DNA of 64,000 nucleotides from NCBI RefSeq assembly GCF_000340215.1, contig NW_006921534.1, forward strand, positions 4,587,041 to 4,651,040. Direction: 5' to 3'. A program made the position numbers and the translations under genes. Positions 55,301-64,000 of this stretch are shown here, in pieces (position 1 is the first letter of the stretch; every line of letters begins with the position of its first letter). Source of the DNA: Pseudocercospora fijiensis CIRAD86. Lineage: Eukaryota > Ascomycota > Dothideomycetes > Mycosphaerellales > Mycosphaerellaceae. The notes below the pieces were generated by a model. It had not been told where the DNA came from and ran no database searches. It saw only the letters and a list, made by a program, of their open reading frames with translations.

Positions 55301-58300
55301 GGCAAAGCACCAATCTTCTTCAAGCCCCAGAAGATTGGGTATCGAGCCCAAGACCGCTTGCCATACTTTTTGCTGACTCCAACAGCGCCAAAGCCCTTTT
55401 GATGAATACGGAGAATACTTGCACCGGCATGGAGCAGGTTGAAGACTTCTCCGAACTGCACATATCTTTGCACAACAGTCTGTGGCAAGTTGAATACCGA
55501 GCATATTTCCTCAACCTCGCGTGGATTTCTCATGGGCCACAATCCCTGGAATTCAGCATTGTGTAGCGACAATGCGCAGGGGATGGTGTCCGGAAGCAAG
55601 TAAAGAGGCGCGACAGTGCCATGGTAGTCGTTAATGTGGTAAAGATCGATTGGGAAACGACGCATAGCCTCGGCGATACACTGATTCCAGGCGGAGTAGT
55701 AGATGGCGCTGTCCAAGTCGTCCATGCGAGCTGGGTATGGCTCTTTTGCGTTCTGTCTTCGGAAGACAGGAGCGTCAAGAAGCATGTAGGTGATGTTGTT
55801 CAACTTGTGGTACTGTACTTGTACCTCGTACGTGCGGCCTAGAATGGTCACGTCAATAGGAAGGCCAGGAGTGTCGACCGGATAATCGAGACCGCCAGCA
55901 CATGGGACCACCCAGATGAGATCCTGATGCTCGAGATTTTTGCCCATCAATTGTGCCATGACGCCGAGACCGCCAATCTTGATCTTCAGGTTCCAATCAG
56001 AGATGTCGTATTCCATGGTAGCAATAAGCACTGTACGACGCTTGCTATCAATGGTTGCTCCGGCGCCGAAGGTAGAGCTGCGAATGACGCCCGTTTGGGG
56101 AAGATCTGGAGAGGAGCCTGTTGTTGATGGTGTCGCAGTGTCGGCATCGTTATCCTTCTCATTCATCTTCTCGCGATTGAATATCTTGCCAACAGCAGCA
56201 ATAGGAAGAATGCTTCTTTTCTCCGAGAGTCCGATTTGGTTGAACTTGACTCCGTAGAAGAAGTGCATGTACGCCCAAACTCCAACGGCAGCTGTGGCGA
56301 CAGGAATGAGTCCCAGTAGGAGCCAGAGAGCAAGTTGAGTGTACCGATTGCCCACAGGAACCAGGTAATATCTCAAGTCGGCATCGTTGAATAGAATGCG
56401 CCAAGCAAGGGAAGGAGCGGGCGGTCCAAGATTGGTGATATTGACCACAGCTTTCTGCAATGACACTGGAGAGATACGGTCGAGGACGGTGTCGTTATCA
56501 ACGTCGCCGAACGCAAACGACACATCAGGTTCGCCGTTGGAGGCCATGCCCCAGACGTTCACTTGAAATTGACTTGGCCATTCGGTCATAAAGTCGAATG
56601 CCCAGGTGCCATTGTCAAGTTGGAACATGGTGTTTGAAAGCCCATCGTCAAAACCATACTGATTGAAAGAACCGTGCAGGAACAGATGGGGAAAACGACG
56701 TGGAACAGTATCAGATCCAGCGAGATCGCCTTCAACAACATGGGCACTGCTCCCCGCCAACCGAGACCAGTATTGCACCTGAACATGATCGCCGGTCCAC
56801 TTCTGCTCTTGCTTGTCGCCTCTCCAAGTCTGCGACGCCAGCGATGCATTTCCAGGGGTATAGTCGTACCACTCTGACCACACTGCACCGAATGACAAGG
56901 AGTATCGCCATTTGTCGGCTCCTGGAGCTTTGTGGTTGACCTTGAGTCCAGAGGTGGTGATCGAGACATCTCGCTTAGAGGACGTGTCATCCTTGTATAG
57001 AAGTGAGGTGCTGTAATTCGTAGTGGTCGGAAAGACCATAGGGTTGTCCTCCTTGCCAATCCGAATCATGAAATGATCAACAGAGTTGGTGAATACATCT
57101 CCGCTCTCACTCGACACGTTGTTGACACTGATTCTGTGAATACCATCGTAGAGATTGGTTAGCGCGAATCGAGCCCGCCATGTTGATGGGCTTGGTCCAT
57201 AATAGTAAGCTTCAAATTCGGGCTCCATCTGAGCGCAGTCAATGTTGTTGGTATCGATATTGCCTGTCTGCCCTTCTCCTGTGGTTGAATTGATGCTCAG
57301 AGCCCGTGCAAGAGAAGCGCAGCTCATCTCGGTAGAGAAGCGTAGCTCGACGTCGACGGACGAAGGCTCACCATCTGAAGAGTTGGAAAGAATGCGGGCA
57401 TCGTGGCCAGGAGAAAAGCCAGTGATGACTGGTGACGGTGCGCTCCAGTTTGCAATAGGCACGAACGCCTTGAATCCATACTTGGTCATGTTCATTTGTG
57501 AGAGGCAGCCGTTCGGATTGGTCGACCCTTCAATATTGAGCGTGAGCGCAGATTCGTCCAGTGTCCACTCGTCGAAGGGATAGAAGAGGTTTTTGACGGT
57601 GGTATTGGCATCAAAAGGAGAGATTATAGCATCGTCGCCGCTGCAGTCGGACTCGTAGACTCTGGACCCATTGTAATTGGAGTACAATAACCAGACTGCT
57701 TGGTTACCAAAGACGCCTTCTCCGCGGAGGTCTTGGATGGCCTCAACTCGTCCTCTTAACACACTCCAGAGACCCGTCTCTGTCGGAGTTCCGAATGAGC
57801 CGGGAAGGGTGTAATTGAAAGTCTGGTTGGAGAGCTGCCGAACCTCGAATCCATCAGTCAGCACGGGGTACTTGTCCCGCATCTCGAACATCTGCTTCAA
57901 GACCGTGTAGACCGGATGTGTGGAGTCTCTGTGGTCGAGGCTCACGGAGTCGTCTTGGCATCCAGTCAGACTGCTGTTGACAGGCCACTGATTGAGATTC
58001 GTATTCCCGACTTTGTAGCAGCCGTGCAGTTGCCATGCTTGTGCGGACGACATTGGTTGACGTCCGAAGATATAGTTGCTAGCGGTGTTGTCCAGCAAGT
58101 AAAACGCTTGTTCTTCTCCCCAGCTGACCATAGGAATACCTGGCATGAGCAGAGATATCACAAAATCGCCGAGAAGCTGCCTCTCCGTACCATTGATCAA
58201 GCCAGGCCACCTGAGCACGTCGTGATTGGAGACTCCGTACATGTGTCGGGGATCGAACTGACCCGTATAAGCGTTATTGAGGTCGTTGGTCTGAACGAAA

Positions 58301-59589
58301 GTCTGCCATTGATTTGCAAAATTGACCGGCGCGTCATTCGCTGCGAGCAGGTTGCCGTCGAGGCCCAAAAATCGCATGAGTGCTCGGTATGTCGAGTAAT
58401 GGAAGGCGCCGGAGTCGAGAGCTTGGTGGCCATTTTCGCGGATGTATTGCGTGTCGTTGGAGGTCATTGCTTTGGTAGTATTGGAGACCTGCATGGTCGG
58501 TTCCTTGCCCCTCCCCAGGTAGATCGATGCATCAGCATTACCGTTCACAATTTCTCCAGGAATAAAGAAGTTGGTCTTGCCGACGGATGATGCACACTCC
58601 CGCTGGAAGTGAGACCAATTGCCTTGCGCGTCGACTGTGACTTGCATGGCCTTGTCGATACGGAAGCCATCGATATCCAAGCCTTTGATCATCATGCAGG
58701 AAAAATGGTTGATCTTGTCCAAGACCTGGGGCCTCCATTCTCGCAGGCGATCTTGGACGCCGTTGAATTTGGAAAGCTGTTTCTGCCACTCTGGGTAGAC
58801 GCCAAATGCACCAACATCGCCAAACTGGTCAAATTCGCTGTCCATGCAGCCAACCATGGCATTGGTATTGTTGTCGATGATCTGGTGGCCGCCTTGGTCC
58901 CAGAAGCGTGGGAAAGGGTAAGGACAGACGTCGTGATATTCATTGCCGATGTAGAAGTCGCGGTAGACATTGTCCGAGGTATATTGGGTCTTGTGCTCGG
59001 TGAAAGACCAGTCGGCACTGGTATTGAGATAGCCTTCGAAGCCGAGAAGATTCGACATTGTAGCCATAGTGTTGTCGAGAATGACGTACATGCCTCTATC
59101 GTGAATCGCGTGGATCACGGTGCGCCAATCTTCGATCGTACCCAAGTGATGGTCCAGAATGGTGAGGTCGGTGGGACTGTAGCCATCGGCCTCCCAAGGC
59201 AAGTTGATCATGGGGCTACCGACAAGATAGAGTCCTCTAATGCCCAGGCCATGGAGGTAGTCGAGAGACTGCTGGACTCCAACGATATCTCCTCCATGGC
59301 GCAGCTGTGTCTGCCTGTAGTCTTGTTCCCAGTTGGTGCCATTGGCGTTGTCGTTCGTTGGGTCGCCATTCACGAACCTGTCTAGGAAGAAGCTGTAAAA
59401 CGGGAATCTCCAATTGTCGGGACTTGAATGGTGCTCAAAGCCTGAAGGCCAGTCGGGAACACTGTACTCGAGAGGATTGGCGGCATTTTTGTTGACGTTC
59501 AAGTTCCACTCCGCCTCAGCTTCGTCGTAGTATGAAGCCGAGGCCAGGGCGAGTAGTGAGGCAAGATTCGCAAGACATGTCTTCCACAT
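52312..59589 (-). CDS. AGS1: cell-wall alpha-1,3-glucan synthase
   Basis: A near-continuous minus-strand gene. Removing one 51-nt intron (52587-52637, donor GTAAGA, acceptor ACAG, a multiple of three without stops) restores DSIQG-IGFGMI and gives 2,408 residues, normal for the family. A signal peptide (MWKTCLANLASLLALASAS) is followed by a GH13 alpha-amylase-like extracellular domain with DGFRIDKAMQ, FFIPGEIVNG and GVSNHDVLRWPG. One membrane span lies near residues 1085-1115. A cytoplasmic GT5 starch/glycogen-synthase-like domain (KIGGLGVMAQLMGKNL near 1200 to EFGRKGALGVGSRVGGLGQ) follows. A Ser/Pro-rich linker occupies about 1670-1970, and a multi-spanning C-terminal domain from about 1976 probably exports the glucan. 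It makes alpha-1,3-glucan of the hyphal wall. No neighbouring amylase genes of the kind clustered with AGS in some fungi are seen. Confidence 0.96.
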   Translation of the reverse strand: MWKTCLANLASLLALASASYYDEAEAEWNLNVNKNAANPLEYSVPDWPSGFEHHSSPDNWRFPFYSFFLDRFVNGDPTNDNANGTNWEQDYRQTQLRHGGDIVGVQQSLDYLHGLGIRGLYLVGSPMINLPWEADGYSPTDLTILDHHLGTIEDWRTVIHAIHDRGMYVILDNTMATMSNLLGFEGYLNTSADWSFTEHKTQYTSDNVYRDFYIGNEYHDVCPYPFPRFWDQGGHQIIDNNTNAMVGCMDSEFDQFGDVGAFGVYPEWQKQLSKFNGVQDRLREWRPQVLDKINHFSCMMIKGLDIDGFRIDKAMQVTVDAQGNWSHFQRECASSVGKTNFFIPGEIVNGNADASIYLGRGKEPTMQVSNTTKAMTSNDTQYIRENGHQALDSGAFHYSTYRALMRFLGLDGNLLAANDAPVNFANQWQTFVQTNDLNNAYTGQFDPRHMYGVSNHDVLRWPGLINGTERQLLGDFVISLLMPGIPMVSWGEEQAFYLLDNTASNYIFGRQPMSSAQAWQLHGCYKVGNTNLNQWPVNSSLTGCQDDSVSLDHRDSTHPVYTVLKQMFEMRDKYPVLTDGFEVRQLSNQTFNYTLPGSFGTPTETGLWSVLRGRVEAIQDLRGEGVFGNQAVWLLYSNYNGSRVYESDCSGDDAIISPFDANTTVKNLFYPFDEWTLDESALTLNIEGSTNPNGCLSQMNMTKYGFKAFVPIANWSAPSPVITGFSPGHDARILSNSSDGEPSSVDVELRFSTEMSCASLARALSINSTTGEGQTGNIDTNNIDCAQMEPEFEAYYYGPSPSTWRARFALTNLYDGIHRISVNNVSSESGDVFTNSVDHFMIRIGKEDNPMVFPTTTNYSTSLLYKDDTSSKRDVSITTSGLKVNHKAPGADKWRYSLSFGAVWSEWYDYTPGNASLASQTWRGDKQEQKWTGDHVQVQYWSRLAGSSAHVVEGDLAGSDTVPRRFPHLFLHGSFNQYGFDDGLSNTMFQLDNGTWAFDFMTEWPSQFQVNVWGMASNGEPDVSFAFGDVDNDTVLDRISPVSLQKAVVNITNLGPPAPSLAWRILFNDADLRYYLVPVGNRYTQLALWLLLGLIPVATAAVGVWAYMHFFYGVKFNQIGLSEKRSILPIAAVGKIFNREKMNEKDNDADTATPSTTGSSPDLPQTGVIRSSTFGAGATIDSKRRTVLIATMEYDISDWNLKIKIGGLGVMAQLMGKNLEHQDLIWVVPCAGGLDYPVDTPGLPIDVTILGRTYEVQVQYHKLNNITYMLLDAPVFRRQNAKEPYPARMDDLDSAIYYSAWNQCIAEAMRRFPIDLYHINDYHGTVAPLYLLPDTIPCALSLHNAEFQGLWPMRNPREVEEICSVFNLPQTVVQRYVQFGEVFNLLHAGASILRIHQKGFGAVGVSKKYGKRSWARYPIFWGLKKIGALPNPDPSDVAEWDKRLTAPEEVQIDQAFESRRAGLKRQAQEWAGLDQRADADLFVFVGRWSMQKGIDLIADVFPAILEQYEHVQLLCVGPTIDLYGKFAALKLNKMMQKYPGRVYSKPEFTALPPFIFSGAEFALIPSRDEPFGLVAVEFGRKGALGVGSRVGGLGQMPGWWYTIESSTTKHQMHQFKLAIAGALKSDYETRATMRARSAKQRFPVAQWKEDLEILQSTCIKIHKKRMEHITARRMGLEDKSGTSSGWNTPGWMTPRSGWATPTGSRPNTRPSSPNRSGTSTPTGSRGPSLSLGMRLGPGHIPGTPSTPSERSGQSQSLNNSRRNSFDDQYPRRRLSGIQDEEYITPEAAEESKRRSQLGTMTNEFNFALRDGTIHSNPSPPDATYFPPVTPSGLDTPSRQSFPFLARPHTPVRDDLSSVPQTPLSTEKVMDEKKKDQPQELTPFFTDPTGLYYKTFEKKLDTLNGKNSEGALCIEEYLEKSEKQWFHRLHEAKMSRNNTPSASRVATPAGSIYEGVETDESLAQFLLPENYQAPTGLRRLLVYKLGDWPVYTLLLALGQILAANSYQITLISGQVGQTAGQLYAIACIYLGTTLIWWYLFRRLAAYWVMSLPWVFYGLAFWFLAFAPYASSSLSRGWVQNVATGFYAAASSSGSLFFAQNFGSLGSAPVKDWAFRACAIQGTQQLYVVGLWAWGNKLTSLNSMGNSTSLGWKMTAIGVPIALFLWAVGLVLFFGLPDFYRQKPGAVPDFYSSIFRRKIIVWFLVAVFVQNIFLSAPFGRNWSYLWSSKHAPGWSIVLLILLFFVVVWAGVLFFFGHLSTTHSWFIPIFAIGLGAPRWCQILWSCSNIGQYLPWAGGPVASAILGRVLWCWLGVLDSIQGKTKIFIQRETSADVDTGIGFGMILLQTMVRFHCSFVLMAGQCIGAIATIIARADGLNSTGPGPTFPNFAGGWSDGLSQPWFWICLLFQLGICVGFFTFFRKEQLTKP

Positions 59590-60813
59590 GTTGAAGGAGG
59601 TTCAGTAAAGCGATGGGGGTTGCCGCAATGGCAGCTTGCGCGTGAAGTGGCGTTATTCAATCCTCATGGGGGAGGTTGTCAGGGTGTTGGTGAGACGCTG
59701 AAGCTCGATGTCAGTGTGCTTTTGAAGCGTGAGTGATGCTGTATTGGTTGCTGTCTCTCGCTGACAGCAGAGGGACAGGCAGAGCGGGTTGTAGAAGTGT
59801 GTGTGTGTCCAGGAGAGATGGGGCACAGCGACTGCCGGTGGGCGAAGGGTCGAGGCGAGAAAGCGAATGACAGGGAGCAGGGCGAGTAGGGATGGATGAG
59901 GTCAACGGTCAACGAGCGTGTGGTGTGGAGAGTGACAGGTCAATCGAGAATGGAGCCGCAGTACGAGGCGTCGGGTCGGGACTGATGAGGGCCAAGGCGA
60001 CGGCCAAGCAAGGCGGCATGAGTCGATAGTGGCACTGGCCTCCGCCGAGTGCGATCCGGTTGAGTATGGCCTGGTCGTCTTGCTGGGCGCGTATCAAGTG
60101 AAAACAGGCCGGGCGGCAGGAGGGTCATGGAAAAGCTCAAGCACCACGTTGTTCGTTGGCAGCATCTCATCGCCACATCGCCACGCTAGCCCCGCCCCAT
60201 ATCGCTCGCTTGCAGACGCCCAGCGGTTACATGTAAACAGGAAAGGCGACATACCTCGCGTTTCAAGAGATTTCCCTCCCCTTCCCGGCTGCAGCACAGA
60301 GGCCTGCAAGCGCGATCGTGAATGCTACATTGTGGGTCGTTGGCCTCGCTGCACACACCGGCCGACGCCGACACCGACACCGACACCGTCACCGTCACCG
60401 GCGCCGACTGCTGTGCCAGTGGAATCTGTACACATTCTTGCCTACGCCTGGGAGCACACACAGGGATCCAGTCTGGCCAGCCCAGCGTGCCCACCGCGCC
60501 GCCCTCCTTGCCCGCGCACATTCTTCGGCTCTACGCTCGCCGTCAATCTAGAATAGATGAAGAGATGATGATGAAGCAGGTGCGGTGGGACCTCGAAAGA
60601 GCCTGCATGCATATGCCTGTCTAGCGCGCCGCTCTGCCAAATCTGCGTTCCTGCATGAAGCATGACGGCAGCACCTTCGTTCCTTCCCGATCCACTCCCG
60701 CCGTGCATTCTCCAGCCGACATGCGTGCGACTGCGACAGCATCGCGTACTGGTAACTGAGCTGCTATTCGTGACCGACCACCCTCCTTCCAAGGTCCTGT
60801 TCTGTCGGTCCAA
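59590..60813. promoter_or_regulatory. upstream region of AGS1
   Basis: About 1.2 kb lie between the AGS1 ATG and the Gypsy element, with normal composition. They contain a CACCGA-type hexamer repeat (60360-60407) and GT-rich/CA-rich tracts near 59790-59830. Overlapping short open frames on both strands show no motif and are attributed to high GC. The AGS1 promoter must lie here. Confidence 0.5.
60360..60407. repeat. CCGACA/CCGTCA hexamer repeat
   Basis: About seven imperfect copies of a 6-bp unit (CCGACA, CCGTCA, CCGGCG variants) in tandem, about 0.8 kb upstream of the AGS1 start codon. This is a simple repeat with likely length polymorphism. Confidence 0.75.
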
Positions 60814-61474
60814 TGTCGTGGCTCTACTATAATATAATATCGCCGTAGAACACGATATAGACTGAGCGTTCTGTTGTCTCTAATATCGTAGCGCTATATC
60901 GTACGTAGATATCGTCTCTTGTACGTATTATTGTAGGTACTTATTTAACCCTCGCTTAAGTGCCTTATTGCGGTATAGCGCACTAAATAGGCAATATCTT
61001 CTATACTATCGAGCGCCCTCTGTTAGGACTAAAGAGGTTACACGTAATTAGCATATAACCGGGCTCGAGTGAAGCTAGGGTCTCGATACCTTAGGCAGGG
61101 CTTGGCGCTTAGCAGTAGGCCAACTTGCCTGCCTTCCTCCCTCTCCTTCTAGCTCCTTATCGAATACTACTTGTACCTACTACTACCCTATCTACCTGCT
61201 AATATACCCTTCTTATATAGTATTCGATCCACCCTTTAAGGGTAGCAGCTAGATAGTCCTTATTTCAAGCTTTTAGCGGTACGGCTACGAAAACTATCGA
61301 TTTGACTATATTACGCCCGAATAACGGGACCTACACGTGCTATTCTATTAAAACAACCGTACCAATTATTAAGCAAGGCCTTCTATACGGCCTATTATAC
61401 TAAGTTAAGCATACTAAGCCGATACCTACTAATTCCGCTATATCCGTATCTTAGGGGCTAATAATACACTATTA

Positions 61475-62850
61475 GTGTCGCCCCTTATAATAGCCGGTTT
61501 ATTACGAAACAACAACCGCGCTACCGCTAGCAGCGCTAGCAATAACAACGCTAGTAGCACAGTTCCCGCTAAAGCACCTACTAAAGTGCCTCCTACCGAA
61601 GAGCCTATTACAGGACCTGCTAAAGAAGAACCCGCAATTCTAGGTAACGACCTAGAATTGCCTGTCGACGACATTCTTAATAATATTGTTAACCGTCGAT
61701 ATAGCTAGCTAGCCTTTAGTCCCTAACTAGTAGCGAGACTTTAAGAAGCTACCTAAAACAGGCTTACTGCCTTGCGTTAAGAACAATAGCTAAAGGATAA
61801 TCTTCTCGAGATTCGCCGCCTCTAGGAATCTCTAACAACTACTGCTAAGCTAATAGTAGGACCTTCTTTACTACCTATCTAAAAGAAGGATGCTAAACTC
61901 AAGGACTGTACCGTGTTTAATAGCTCTAGTCGAAAGCAGTACAACGACTACATTCGTAACTGTAAACTTAACTAGCGCAACGCACTAAGAGCGCTGCTAG
62001 ACGACTATTCCTTAGTCGTACACGCTATGTAGTACATCAATAGCGACCTAAAGCGTATATAGGATAACTATTTTGACTCCCTTAACGATTAGACCGCTGT
62101 TTAGTAGCAGACCTATAAAACCATTATACTAGACACCCTTAGAAACCCTATACTAAGGCAACAACATGCTTAGGATTAGTACCTTCGAGCTAAGCAAAAG
62201 ACTAATCAATCGGCCCGCTTATTCGAGGCCTATTTGAAAACCCTTAAAGACGACCTTCCGCCTAAGACTAATTCTATATAGATCTCCGAGATACGCCTAA
62301 AACTTAGATAGGAGCTTATCCTCGAATTAGACCGTCGCCGTGTGTTCGAACAAGCTAATCTAATACGCATTTAATTTATAGTCGAAGTAGAAACAGCCGA
62401 ACGGGCTATTTAGCTCTAATAACGACTAGAATCGAGGATCCGACCGGCTAGTACTAACCGTAGCAACCGTAGCCGCGGAGGAAACTAAGGTTCCTACTAG
62501 GATAACAATGCTAACAATAGGAACAGTAACGATCGTAGAAGAGGCCGTAGCCGCCGGCCGTATAGAGGAGGCCGCGATAGGGGCCGTAGAAGGGGCTTGT
62601 ATCCCTATAATGCTAACCGCTCGACTAACAATAGTAGCAACAATAGCTACGGCAACAATCTCCCGACCGGATTGAAGTGCTTCAATTGTAATAGTACTAG
62701 CTATCTACTAGGCTAATGCGACAAACCTAAGGACTAGGCCCGAATTAATCGTGCTTCCGCTAAACACCGAAAGCACCTCTTAGCAGCTAACGCTACCCCT
62801 GTAGGCTAACCTTCGAAAAAAGAGTAAGCGCCGTACTAACTGTTAGCCTT
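61475..62850 (+). pseudogene. degenerate Gypsy gag
   Basis: An Asn/Ala/Pro-rich N-terminus (open from 61475 to 61708) leads into a helical capsid-like region with several TAG breaks, then an Arg/Gly/Asn-rich basic stretch near 62,440-62,660. A nucleocapsid knuckle near 62,676-62,720 reads CFNCNSTSYLLG, a stop, then C. This is the C-x2-C-x4-H-x4-C pattern with the His changed to Tyr and one codon changed to TAG. It is non-functional. Confidence 0.75.
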
Positions 62851-64000
62851 GTACGGCGTAAGACTATCGATATTGTACTAGCTATAACACGCTCCTGCCT
62901 TGTATAGGATACGAAGGGCACTACCTATTAAACTAAGGTTATACTAGATCTAGGAAATTTAGTTAGTGCCCTTATTAGCTATCGCCTAGCTAAGCAATTA
63001 GACCTTCGACAACTGCCGAAGACTGACCTGCTAACCCTTGCTTAGTTTAATAACGCCCGGCACTTAACCTATAGGGCCTACTATGTTCCTATAGCTCTAA
63101 AGGACGACCTCGGAAATAAGCGCTTGCTAGACTTCACTGCCTACGTAGTGGATATAGACAACCTATATAGAGGAGCCGCTATTGTTATTAGCAACCCTGT
63201 TCTTAAGTACTACGCTATAGCTATAGACCTAGGCCTCTAGAAGTAGCGATTTAGAATCGCTAGGAAAGAGGACATTAAATACATTGATGTTAGCGAGTGT
63301 CCTAATAATATTAGGGTCCTGTTTATTAGCAACCTAACACTAGCCTCCGCCTTAGCTAATCCGACTACCGACCTGCTCGGTAGTAATAACGATAAACTAG
63401 TGCCCCCTAATAGCATAGATCCTAAACAACTTAGGCGCATACTAGAACCTATTCGAGAGACCTATATTAATGTGTTTAAACACTACTTAGCATCGACATT
63501 ACCTATATTCAAAGAGACAGACTATAAGATTAACATTATAGAGGGCAAGGAGGTTCCTTTTGGCCCCCTTTATAACCTTAGTAAGCGAGAGCTTGCTATA
63601 CTACGTAAGTACCTAGAGGAAAACCTAGCTAATAGTCGCATTCGGTATAGTAACAGCCCTGCTAGTACACTAATCCTGTTTGTTCTAAAGAAGGATAGTA
63701 GCCTACGGTTATACGTTAATTACCGTAGACTCAATGCTATTACTATTAAAGACCGCTGTCTACTTCCGCTTATTAATGAGACCCTCGATCGCCTTTCTAG
63801 TACCTACTACTACACTATATTAGACATTAAGGACGCCTATTACCGCATCCGTATCCGTAAGGGCGATGAATAGAAGACAGCCTTTCGTACTCGTTATAGC
63901 TATTTCGAGTACTTAGTTATACTATTTAGCCTAGCTAATGCCCCTACAATATTCTAGTCCTATATCAATCGAGCCCTTTTAGGCCTATTGGACCATCTCT
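62851..64000 (+). pseudogene. degenerate Gypsy pol (protease and reverse transcriptase, partial)
   Basis: A protease-like segment near 62,940 (LDLGNLVSALISYRLAKQL) has DLG where an Asp-Ser/Thr-Gly is expected. The reverse transcriptase is clear from about 63,400: PFGPLYNLSKRELAILRKYL, SSLRLYVNYRRLN, LDIKDAYYRIRI, then a TAG at 63,871 where Gypsy enzymes have Trp, and TAFRTRYSYFEYLVILFSLANAPTIF. The longest uninterrupted stretch is 157 codons (63400-63873). The catalytic YxDD lies beyond the window. Confidence 0.85.

Larger units (their letters stand above)
60814..64000 (+). mobile_element. Ty3/Gypsy LTR retrotransposon, RIP-degraded, truncated by window edge
   Basis: Composition changes abruptly near 60,814, where a TG could mark the start of the 5' LTR; the LTR's right end and primer-binding site cannot be fixed without the 3' LTR. 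Gag, protease and reverse transcriptase remnants follow in the usual Gypsy order on the plus strand and run off the right edge. TAG and TAA stops interrupt all frames, CpA/TpG are depleted and CpG retained, as in the pogo and Harbinger elements. Confidence 0.85.

Noticed and set aside
58609..59385. 258-codon plus-strand frame over AGS1
   Set aside because: It is antisense to the amylase-like domain of AGS1, with no motif.
60029..60556. 175-codon plus-strand frame upstream of AGS1
   Set aside because: It runs through a simple hexamer repeat and GC-rich sequence, overlapping other frames of similar length; coding character is absent.
28821..64000. Idea that TAG is read as an amino acid in the transposons (code reassignment)
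   Set aside because: Host genes such as BUD4 and the oxygenase end in TAG, TAA stops and frameshifts also occur in the elements, and catalytic residues are altered; C-to-T mutation explains the pattern.

Overview
The window is nuclear DNA of a filamentous ascomycete (Pezizomycotina). The evidence is short GT-AG introns of about 50-80 nt, a HEX1 Woronin-body gene (a Pezizomycotina-specific organelle), an alpha-1,3-glucan synthase, a BUD4-type septation protein, and transposons riddled with CpA-to-TpA changes of the kind made by repeat-induced point mutation (RIP). A Dothideomycete is my best guess, but nothing here proves the class.

Layout. From 1 to 28.5 kb is ordinary gene-dense euchromatin: a BEACH-WD40 protein that runs off the left edge (-), a subtilisin-like vacuolar protease (+), the mitochondrial DEAD-box helicase MRH4 (-), BUD4 (+), a carbonyl-reductase-type SDR (-), an unrecognised protein (-), a BTB/POZ protein (+), an H/NC papain-fold-like protein (-), HEX1 (+) and a 2-oxoglutarate/Fe(II) oxygenase (+). 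From 28.8 to 40.1 kb is a transposon block: a pogo/Fot1-type element, then 26 bp further on a hAT-like element with an 8-bp target duplication that is interrupted by a full-length-looking LINE. From 41.2 to 48.1 kb genes return: a centrosomin-motif-like coiled-coil protein (+), a membrane-anchored histidine acid phosphatase (+) and the sterol 3-keto reductase ERG27 (-). From 48.19 to 51.91 kb a PIF/Harbinger element with a TTA duplication sits 84 bp upstream of the ERG27 start codon. AGS1 (alpha-1,3-glucan synthase, -) fills 52.3-59.6 kb, and a RIP-mutated Ty3/Gypsy retrotransposon starts near 60.8 kb and runs off the right edge.

The host genes are mostly unrelated housekeeping and cell-biology genes. 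They touch hyphal septation and septal plugging (BUD4, HEX1), cell wall and membrane sterols (AGS1, ERG27), vacuolar proteolysis and membrane traffic (protease, BEACH protein) and mitochondrial translation (MRH4). I see no biosynthetic cluster. The most notable features are the transposons: four class II or class I insertions can be delimited by terminal repeats or target duplications, all degraded by one mutational process that leaves mainly TAG and TAA stops and spares CGA codons. One of them has probably displaced the native ERG27 promoter.
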